A DNA stretch of 64,000 nt from Hymenopus coronatus. Taxonomy: Eukaryota > Arthropoda > Insecta > Mantodea > Hymenopodidae. The stretch lies in the NCBI GenBank assembly GCA_030762935.1, contig CM060890.1, forward strand, positions 62,126,765 through 62,190,764. The letters are read 5' to 3'. Below the pieces are notes generated by a model. The model was not told where the DNA came from and did not search any database. It saw only the letters and a program-made list of their open reading frames with translations. Each line of letters opens with the position of its first letter. The first letter of the stretch is position 1. Below are positions 57,012-64,000 of the stretch, piece by piece. Both the position numbers and the translations under genes were made by a program.

Positions 57012-57440
57012 CTTAGGGGTTACAGAAAATAACTATATAAATTGTAGAGAAAGTAAAGGAAAAACGGGCAGATATAGTAGCTAATAATTCTCCTTTCAAT
57101 AACTACGTTTTGTGAAAAGGAAAGACGAACTACAAACCTCACTGCAGCGTTGAGAGGAGCTAAATATTCATCATTTCTCCCTTTCGATCCTCACCAGTTT
57201 TATGTGGTCTTTAAATCTAGAATTTGTATAGGCATAAACATATGGACTAATTCAATTATATCACTTAAAAAGGAAAGGTTTAATCATATAAATCTAACTC
57301 ATGTAAATTGTTTTGTGAGGAACATATTAATTGAAAGGCAGCATCAAACTGAAAACTATATGAACAGCAGATTCCGATTTCCGTTCGGCTGCTCTAAGAA
57401 ATGTACTGTGGAAAAATGCCGATGCAATATTAAACTCTCC
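57012..57440. other. unassigned DNA with one unrecognised frame
   Basis: A 98-codon frame at 57150-57446 (plus) starts MRGAKYSSFLPFD and contains four Cys near its end (CSKKCTVEKCRC). I recognise no domain and it may be chance. Confidence 0.35.
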
Positions 57441-57446
57441 AACTGA

Positions 57447-57540
57447 CTTGTATTTTCCCCAGTAAACCACAAGGTGTCTGGAAATTAATTGTTAGATGGT
57501 ATACCCTAATAGCGACTTACATTGGAATAAGTACTTTAAA
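57447..57540 (+). repeat. repeat B copy
   Basis: TTCCCCAGTAAACCACAAGG, GATGGTATACCCTAATAGCG and ACTTACATTGGAATAAGTAC. Matches 57690-57790, 23295-23390 and, inverted, 62075-62160. Confidence 0.75.
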
Positions 57541-57689
57541 TTTTGGGCTTCAAAGTTTAACAAATTATTAAGGTGAATCAACAACATCCAATACCATATC
57601 CAGGATGTGAACCATAGTTTTTTCAGCTTCCATCCGATCATTCTGAATATCTGACATGCTGCCACGACATAAAATGCCCCACTGCTCTC

Positions 57690-57790
57690 ATTTTCCCCAG
57701 TAAACACCAAATAGAGTGCAATTTAATTTGAGATGGCATACTACCTAATGGCGACTTACAATGTGCAGTACTGCTTTTAATAGTTTAACC
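57690..57790 (+). repeat. repeat B copy
   Basis: TTTTCCCCAGTAAACACC, TTTGAGATGGCATACTACCT and AATGGCGACTTACAATG. Same direction as the previous copy, about 240 bp downstream. Confidence 0.75.
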
Positions 57791-57830
57791 AATAATTATT
57801 AGGTCAAATTATGCCATAAATTATATAATA

Positions 57831-58650
57831 CTAGCTGCCCGCCCTGGCTTCGCACGGGTGTTGCACCTAATGGAAAACCTGAGACAAAGTCTTCCGTTTA
57901 CAATACGCCCATGCAATGAAATAATATTACAATTAAATAATTTGACAATACTTTATTTGAATGCCTTGTAATGTACAATTTTCCTTTCGGAGAAAATAAA
58001 TAGCGCCATGGTTTGCCGAATCTCAAGCACGCAACGTACAACTGCCCATGCGAAAAAAACCGCAATTCAAAGTATATTTCACACACTTCTAACGACTGAC
58101 CTTGGGATTTATCGTCATTGTGAATGTAAGAGGGCACGGGAAACTAAACACCTTTAAATTAAAACGGAAACACGGTTGGCATTAGTGGAACTCTTGGAAT
58201 AAGCACATCCTCGCTTTTGAACTTTCCTATGATTATAGTAGCTTAAATCAAAAATTTCAATTTTTTTTAACAGCGAGTCTTGTTCCGTCTCACAATTTCG
58301 GCTGATTGAGATTGCAAGGCATAATTATTATCTTGAACTGTAAATTGTGTGACGGAATCCTGACAAATTCAATGAATTTAGGAATTCAGTTAGATAATTT
58401 ACGAGTTAATTTGGATTGGTAGTAGAATCAATCGACTTAAATGAATGCATTTGTCCATAAAATTTACTATGATTTTTTTATATTCAAATCATCGATATTC
58501 TTATTAGTGCTAAAATGGCTTGTTCGGTCAACCAAGCATAGTTTTTGTAATTTACACCAATATTTGGGAACACTTATTAATGTTAATATCAACAGGAATT
58601 TTCCCATTGTCAATGTTTAATAATACCTTTGCATCTACAAACCGCAATGA
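57831..58650 (-). pseudogene. Helitron helicase C-terminal relic with 3' terminus
   Basis: Helitrons encode a Rep-helicase that drives rolling-circle transposition; the helicase part is Pif1-like. From about 58650 leftward the minus strand reads DAKVLLNIDNGKIPVDI, then in shifted frames NYKNYAWLTEQAIL, SIDSTTNPN and VNYLTEFLNSLNLSGF. It continues with GKFKSEDVLIPRVPLMP, then DKSQGQSLEVCEIY and FSHGQLYVACLRFGKPW. The last two are helicase motifs close to the C-terminus (families: INKSQGQTL, FSHGQLYVACSRV). Many stops and frameshifts. The strand then ends GGGCGGGCAGCTAG at 57831 followed by T, which fits a Helitron CTAG terminus next to a T. The Rep domain and 5' end were not found. Confidence 0.82.
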
Positions 58651-59391
58651 TCTGCGCAATGTAGCATATATTGCTGGTATTGCGAAAAAGAGGAAGTCAG
58701 CGAACCCATAGAGTAGTGTGGAAAGGATGACATATGCAGTGAACAGCGTGGGTAAGAAAGGATGTTGTGGGCATAATAACAATAATGGCAGCGCTTTCAT
58801 AGTGTGGCGGATAAACGCTGAAATAAGCAATGAATTATATTAAGTAGGAAGTCACAAAGTAACATTCATGCTTTAATAGAATCTCTTTCTTTCCTTTACT
58901 GCTAATGTTTTCCGCCTCCTTATTTTCTTCTTTGTTAAAACAACCATTCTAAGGCTAGCAATGATAAAACTAAAATCAAATATATCTGGTTGGGCAAGTG
59001 ATAAGTTTTTAGTTGATGATAGCTTTGTGTATTAAATTTCTCTTTAACCCAAAATTTTACCTCATCAAATGTATTAAGAGCATCGCAATTGTAGTGTAAT
59101 GAAGCCGAAGGCATCTCCAAGTTCTGATGAAATCACCTTTAGCTGGCTCATGTGCCACATAACCTCAAATAACCAACATCAGCAATCGGAAGTTAGCTTA
59201 AAATGATTTATTATCCGGGTCCCGTCATTTCTCCGCCATTTTCAGATCCCAAGAAAGGTTATTAGCTATATGCATACTTTATAACTTGCTCATTTTACAG
59301 ATTACAACAAAATACTTATTTCCTATTGCTTAAACGATGTGACCAAGGAAACGATAGTATATAAGAAATATATTTGATCTTCACTATATTA
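58651..59391. other. unassigned DNA
   Basis: A hydrophobic minus-strand frame continues to 58830 upstream of the Helitron DAKVLL motif, but its sequence does not look like helicase. It may be an inserted or scrambled stretch. The rest is unassigned. Confidence 0.4.
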
Positions 59392-61068
59392 TCTTGCGTC
59401 TTTGACTCCATAACTGGGTGCATTCACTTATCATTGAATGGGGTAGGAAAAATCCAGTCCAGTGTAATTGGCAGGCTGAGGGCAGCCCGAGGTGTGTTAG
59501 ACGGGTCCCTGTTCTCGGAGAGAACTTAACCATGTTCTGACGGGATTGTGGATTTTGCAGGATGGCGGGTGTGTTTTGGGGTTGTGGAGTGACAGGAGGA
59601 GGCAAATATTGCTCCTCGACGGTTGCCTTGATGGTGCAACGGCCCTTGTGCACCGCTGGTGTGTTTTTATCAAAATGTTTCTTTTGAGGTCTTAATTTTG
59701 AATCCAAGCAACTCTGGAAGGATTATAAGGAGCTTAGCCGTAGCAGCTGTTGGTGGTGCTCCTTCGTTACCGGGGATGCCCTCAAGCCATGCGGGGAAGC
59801 CGGTATCGCCTGAAGCGGCGGTTTGTGGGATCGTAATCCCCAAGAGACCTAACGAGGGCGCTCCGATGGAATGGTAACCCTTCGTTGAATTTTGTTGCCC
59901 GACGCCTAATCTCGTCCTCCAGGTATGGTAGACCAGAGGCTTCGTGCAGGAGTCTCGTTGGAAAGCCTCGAGGCACAGAATAGATAGCCCGAAGACACCT
60001 ATTCTGTACCCGCTGAAGCAACAGCAGACTGGAGTCTGCCGCCAAGCCCCAGATCTCACAGGCGTAGATTAACAAGGGGATTATGAGAGCCCTCAAAAGG
60101 CGCAACTTAAGGGGAACCGTCATCGAGGACCTCAGTATCGGGTACAGTGAGGCCGCAGCCCCATTGCCCCGGCACCACAGTCCCCGGATGTGCTCCCTAA
60201 AAGTGACGCCCCTGTCAAGCTTCACCCCCAAGTAGGTGATGGTGTTGGTCCATTGTATCCTTCGTCTGAGGTACGTGAATGTGGGGAAGTTTGCGGGAAA
60301 GCGGCGCTTGGTGAAGAGAATAGCGTGGCTTTTCTCCGGATTTATGGACAATCGCCAACGCTCGCACCACTCTTGGATGAGGCAGAGGTGTCTCTGAATA
60401 GGGTTGAAGGCTCTGCGTGGGTGTTTGTTTGTACAGTATAACAGCACGTCATCAGCATACTGAGCTATGTTGACTTGCTGCACTGTTGGTAGGTCGGCCA
60501 TGTAGACGCTAAAGAGCGTGGGGGAAAGTACAGAGCCTTCAGGGTCTCCGCCTCTTACTGGCCTAGGTGTTGATTTGTGTCCCGCAACTGAAACTACAAA
60601 AAATCTGTGTTTAAGGTATGAGTGTAGTAGGTGTATGATGTGTGTCGGGAGCTCCAGTCGGATGAGTTTGAGGAGCAGACCCGCGTGCCAGGTCGTAGAG
60701 AAGGCTTTCTCCACGTCCAGCGACACCGCCGCGGTGTAGGCCCTGTCCTGGAAACCCAGGGCAGCGGCCTCCACCACTCTCAGTAGTTGCTGGGATGTAG
60801 AATGCCCAGGACGAAAACCAAATTGGTGATCTGGGAGGGCATGAATGTCGCCCAAGAGAGGGGACAAGCGGACTAGTATTAGCCTCTCGAAAACCTTCGA
60901 GAGAACTGATAGGAGACTGATGGATCGGTAGTTGGATGGGTGTAACGGGTCTTTCCCAGGCTTCAAGATGCATATCACCCGGGCCTCCCTCCACTCGCGT
61001 GGAAAGTGGCACAAGGTGAGGCACATGTTGAAAACCTTGGTTAGAAAGAGTACCGCCTTGATGGGAAG
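59392..61068 (-). mobile_element. Jockey-like non-LTR retrotransposon, 5'-truncated
   Basis: The minus strand holds the RT and C-terminal region (to about 59780) and a 3' UTR of about 390 bp ending near 59392. G+C content is clearly higher than in the surroundings. The 5' break is near 61068, upstream of the first RT motifs. There is no obvious poly(A) at the 3' end, so the boundary there is approximate. Confidence 0.85.
59782..61026 (-). pseudogene. Jockey-like reverse transcriptase, 414-codon frame, 5'-truncated
   Basis: The frame is open from about 61068 (KAVLFLTKVFN upstream of the first Met) to 59782. RT motifs: WREARVICILKPGKDPLHPS, YRSISLLSVLSKVFE at 33-47, HQFGFRPGHSTSQQL at 67-81, LDVEKAF with catalytic Asp at 104, and QYADDVLLY with YADD at 190-193. 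The motif usually written GVPQGSVLSP reads GGDPEGSVLSP at about 159-169, so two conserved residues (Val to Asp, Gln to Glu) are changed and activity is doubtful. After the RT: LRALIIPLLIYACEIWG and LQRVQNRCLRAIY, typical of Jockey. The end RRFRRYRLPRMA looks like the natural C-terminus. The endonuclease and ORF1 are missing. Confidence 0.88.
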
Positions 61069-61110
61069 GTAGGAAAAATGAGCAGTAATACTGCTATTTA
61101 GCGGAAACTA

Positions 61111-61522
61111 AATAAGTACTTACTCTAGTTGTTCGGTGCCAGGAAAGCTTCTATGCTTCTTTATTTTAAGCGATAGGAGTAAAGAAAGTATAGTTAATAC
61201 ATAAAAACATGTTTGAATTTCACTGCTGCGCTGCGTCATTGTCTCAATAAACTGGTACGTTACCATAACATTGAATGGGGAGGAAAAATACTACTAAGGC
61301 CATCTAGTAGCAATTAATAAGTACTTACTCTAGATGTTCGTCGCCAGGAATGCTTTTTGGTTTCTTTACTTTAAAAGATAGCAAAAAGGAAAGGACAGTT
61401 AATACATGAAAATGTATTTGAATTTCACTGCTGCGTTGCGTCATTGTCTCGATAAACTGCTGCGTTACCTAAACATTGAACGGGGAGGGAAAATATAAGA
61501 CTACTACGGCCATTTAGTAACA
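61111..61522. repeat. 205-bp tandem duplication, two units
   Basis: Unit 1 (61111-61315) and unit 2 (61316-61522) both run from AATAAGTACTTACTCTAG through TTTGAATTTCACTGCTGCG and TGCGTCATTGTCTC to CATTGAAYGGGGAGG and GGCCATYTAGTA. Substitutions are scattered. No coding frame. Confidence 0.92.
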
Positions 61523-61684
61523 AATAGCCGTGGTACTATGTCTGGCGACTGTTAACCGAAATGGTTCCCTTGGCACTGTTATTATTCACATTATAATACT
61601 TTAAAAACTTCCCCGTTCTATTTTAAAACATTTTTTTTCCACAAACGTTGCCGTGACAATAACGAACACAATAAAAAAAGAACT
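61523..61684. other. unassigned DNA
   Basis: Nothing recognised. Confidence 0.4.
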
Positions 61685-61826
61685 GGAATAACTGTTTTTT
61701 TACACATAGCCGTGTGAAGGACAGGAGTTGGATGGGTAGAGTCAGACTGAAAAATTCAATGCCATAGCCGGGATTTCAACCACGGATCTCCCGATCTCTA
61801 ACCGGTTGCTCTGCCACTGAGCTACC
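61685..61826 (-). mobile_element. SINE-5 copy, left arm of palindrome
   Basis: The minus strand has box A TAGCTCAGTGGCAGAGC, a box B-like GTGGTTGAAATCCC, then CTATGGCATT and TTTTCAGTCTGACTCTACCC. It ends with ACACGGCTATGTG and CAGTTATTCC. It is 142 bp long, the same length as the right arm, and the outer 60 or so bases match it exactly. Confidence 0.9.
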
Positions 61827-61886
61827 CTATATGTTTCCCGGTAAACGACAGTTCAGAAATTCAATGCTATGCCGGCATGTTGCCAT

Positions 61887-62028
61887 GGTAGCTCAGTGGC
61901 AGAGCAACAGGCTAAAGATCGGGAGATCCATGGTTCAATTCCCGGCTATGGCATTACTCTTTTCAGTCTGACTCTACCCATCCAACTCCTGTCCTTCACA
62001 CGGCTATGTGTAAAAAAACAGTTATTCC
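61887..62028 (+). mobile_element. SINE-5 copy, right arm of palindrome
   Basis: Box A TAGCTCAGTGGCAGAGC and box B TGGTTCAATTCCCGG, with GCCATGG and CTATGGC as acceptor-like ends, so the tRNA-like head is fairly complete. The T-arm stem pairs poorly, which argues against a functional tRNA. The body and tail mirror the left arm. Confidence 0.9.
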
Positions 62029-62069
62029 ATACAAATTGACCATAATAGTTGTCCATACTATGAAGCCTG

Positions 62070-62160
62070 GGTCTGAAGTACTTACAGCATTATAAGTCGC
62101 CATTGGGGATGTCATCTCAAAATAATTTGAGATCACCTTCTGGTTTACCGGGAAACATAC
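62070..62160 (-). repeat. repeat B copy
   Basis: The minus strand reads TTTCCCGGTAAACCAGAAGG, TTTTGAGATGACATCCCCAA and TGGCGACTTATAATG. A short piece of the same repeat (TTTCCCGGTAAAC) lies at 61832-61845 between the two SINE-5 arms. Confidence 0.75.
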
Positions 62161-63094
62161 ATACTCATTCATACACAAGATACTATGAAGAAACCCGCTC
62201 TATGGGCGGAAATCGCTATATACCGACTGAACTATGATCAAATTAAGCGTCCTGCATTTGTGTCTTGCTGTTGCACTTTGAAACGGATCAAGAAGTGATG
62301 AATGTCCTTCAGGTACCACACCGACCCGCGATTCTGAGTACGCCCATTGTACAACAGTACACAACATTACGACTTTAATATATTCAGGAAGAAAAGTGGT
62401 CAATCTGTATTAGTGAATTTTACCGCACTAGCCGAGGTAAGGAAATATTAAACTTAAAAAAAGGAAATCTGCACTGTTTTCCATAAAATTACATTTTTTC
62501 CCATAAATAGTGTATGTTTTCTATGAAACTACTTACCTAAGAGCTGTGAAAATTGGTAATATCTTCTAACAGTGTAGAATGTACAAACTTGTGCAGTTGC
62601 TTTTGGTTATTTAATATAATAGTATTTATGATTATACTATTGAAAGTAATATTCATCAAAAAATACTATTACCTTAATCAAAATTTTGTTTTGCTCATCA
62701 TCATCATCATTATATAGCAAATTTCACTGAAAATGTTTATTACAACTGCTTCGTTAGATTTTCAGGAAATGTAAAGAAAAAAGTTGTTTTTATTTAAATA
62801 CTTTGTTTTTACAATGTTGTTGTCAATAAGTTTTAAACTTTCAAGACTGCTAAACAATTGTGTTTTAAATATTGATGCTAGTTGCATTAATTTATCTGAA
62901 AAACTACAGGAGTTATTGCCAATTCTTTGTAGCCATGTATTCTCACCTACGTCTCCCTTAACGAGTGTATAATTAGACGCCCCCTTATATAATTTTATAT
63001 TGTTCACTTGATTATTCTGATCATCTGTGATAAGTGACGGACGTCCCGGTAGAGTTCCGTCATACCCATTTATTCGCTGAGTATTTCTCACCAA
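62161..63094. other. unassigned DNA with one unrecognised frame
   Basis: A 110-codon minus-strand frame at 62762-63094 starts MVRNTQRINGYDGTLPGRPS. The GRPSLIT word resembles linker sequence of some transposases, but nothing else supports this. The rest is AT-rich with no feature. Confidence 0.35.
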
Positions 63095-63868
63095 TTTTTA
63101 CTTTCTTTAGCCCCGTATGTACTATGTACATATGGATAGAGAAGGTATTGCACTTCACCCAAAAATTCGATACCGAGATTTCACCGGAAATATATGTTTT
63201 AGGGTCCCCTGTATCCAGAAAAAGCATTTTCAGAAAAGGTCCGAGTGTGTGTGTGTGATTGTGTGTGTCTGTGTGTCAGTGTCCGTGTGCCTGTGAACAC
63301 GATTACTCAAAAACGAAAAGTCGGTAAAATACCAAACTGGGTATTTAAGTTTACTTTGATTAAAATATCGTATATTAAAGATGTTTAGCTGACAAATAAA
63401 ATCTATATCTCCAATTTTCTGGAAATAGTCTTGGAAGTTTACTTTATTCTGGATGAAATTTACGGAATTAAACCGTAAGAGATAGATAAAAACTTACTGC
63501 ACAAAATATGTAGAATACGTTAAAACACACAATTTATGTTATATACATTTTTTCATGGAGTTGAGTGTTTTTTAGATATTCATTGTTTTTGGTTTCAACT
63601 ATGAAAAACATACTTTTCTCATACAGGAATTTGTCAACTCCTGTCCATACAAACAAAGGAACATCAGTCACATAGCAACCAGCTTTTGGCTTTCACTTTA
63701 ACCTATGGTACTCCCTTATTTCGCTTCTACTTACAGTAAAGCAAGAAATAAGACTATTTCTGCTAATTTTTCTCAATTAGCATGAAATAAATAAACGATA
63801 AGCTTATTAACAATAATAATTTACAGAGATATAGAGAAAGTCATGTGAATGGAACACATCAGATTTTT
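63095..63868 (-). repeat. A-element, both ends present, internal deletion
   Basis: The 3' end on the minus strand: TTTTTACTTTCTTTAGC, palindrome TATGTACTATGTACATA, CACCCAAAAATTCGATACCG. A GT-rich stretch lies at 63244-63285. The 5' end: GATGTGTTCCATTCACATGA and CTTTCTCTATATC. The GTTTGGGGTGGGG segment is missing. Confidence 0.9.
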
Positions 63869-64000
63869 CAAATTATTTTGTCCATTACTGTATTATTAAA
63901 CACTTCTTTTATCTGGTGGTAATTTATGCAAGTTTCAAATTCCGAGGACTGAAAAGTCCAATACCTCACACCTTATGGTTGGCGGGATTTTGTATCGCAC
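63869..64000. other. unassigned DNA to window end
   Basis: Nothing recognised. Confidence 0.4.

Noticed and set aside
57898..58137. 79-codon frame as an independent gene
   Set aside because: Its residues are Helitron helicase motifs and similarity continues beyond both ends in other frames, so it is part of a pseudogene.
61887..61960. Functional tRNA gene
   Set aside because: The boxes and acceptor ends look good, but the T-arm does not pair and the head is followed by a SINE body that recurs elsewhere.

Overview
This is a window of AT-rich eukaryotic nuclear DNA, most likely from an arthropod. No host protein-coding exon could be recognised. Support for an arthropod or close relative comes from a nuclear copy of mitochondrial nad4 at 14.8 kb that reads correctly only with invertebrate mitochondrial codons (TGA as Trp, ATA as Met). 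The mobile-element mix also fits: mariner, Jockey-like LINEs, a Helitron and several tRNA-headed SINE families. Species cannot be named from the sequence alone.

The dominant component is an approximately 870-bp non-coding repeat, here called the A-element, which I do not recognise. About 28 full or partial copies lie on both strands and add up to roughly a fifth of the window. A consensus copy begins AAAAATCTGATGTG, has a small hairpin at its 5' end, and ends in a palindrome around ACTATGTACATAGT followed by AGAGAAAGT. The motif ACTTTCTCTA just inside the 5' end is the reverse complement of TAGAGAAAGT at the 3' end. Full or nearly full copies lie at 15.3-16.4, 17.0-17.9, 32.2-33.5, 36.1-37.0, 41.3-42.1, 45.8-46.6, 46.7-47.6, 53.25-54.1 and 63.1-63.9 kb.

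Layout: 0-1.2 kb A-element end and unassigned DNA; 1.2-2.0 kb GTCA-rich minisatellite; 2.66-3.31 kb mariner relic with both terminal repeats; 3.6-6.4 kb SINEs and an A-element; 7.7-8.3 kb mariner relic abutting a SINE; 8.3-11.4 kb 5'-truncated LINE (copy 1); 12.0-12.8 kb three tRNA-like heads; 14.8 kb nad4 NUMT; 15.3-17.9 kb two opposed A-elements, one with a nested SINE; 21.4-22.4 kb duplicated 190-bp repeat; 22.8-23.9 kb nested SINE cluster; 27.0-27.56 kb ATGT microsatellite; 29-33.5 kb A-element fragments, a transposase N-terminus and a possible TTAA-flanked MITE; 34-39.4 kb SINE and A-elements; 39.7-40.2 kb LINE relic; 41-42.5 kb A-elements; 43.3-44.4 kb SINE, 5S-rRNA-like modules and a LINE relic; 45.3-45.6 kb complete SINE with a perfect 14-bp target duplication; 45.8-48.2 kb A-elements; 49.8-50.2 kb SINE; 50.9-54.1 kb A-elements and LINE relics; 54.1-56.3 kb LINE copy 2 with a long open RT frame; 56.3-57.0 kb A-element and SINE; 57.4-57.8 kb repeat B; 57.8-58.65 kb Helitron helicase relic; 59.4-61.07 kb Jockey-like LINE; 61.1-61.5 kb 205-bp tandem duplication; 61.7-62.03 kb near-perfect palindrome built from two tRNA-headed SINEs; 63.1-63.9 kb A-element.

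The genes do not form a working pathway. The window is a graveyard of retrotransposons and DNA transposons, and the nested insertions give relative ages. No coding element identified here is clearly autonomous. The best-preserved frame is the LINE copy 2 reverse transcriptase, which lacks its endonuclease and 5' region.
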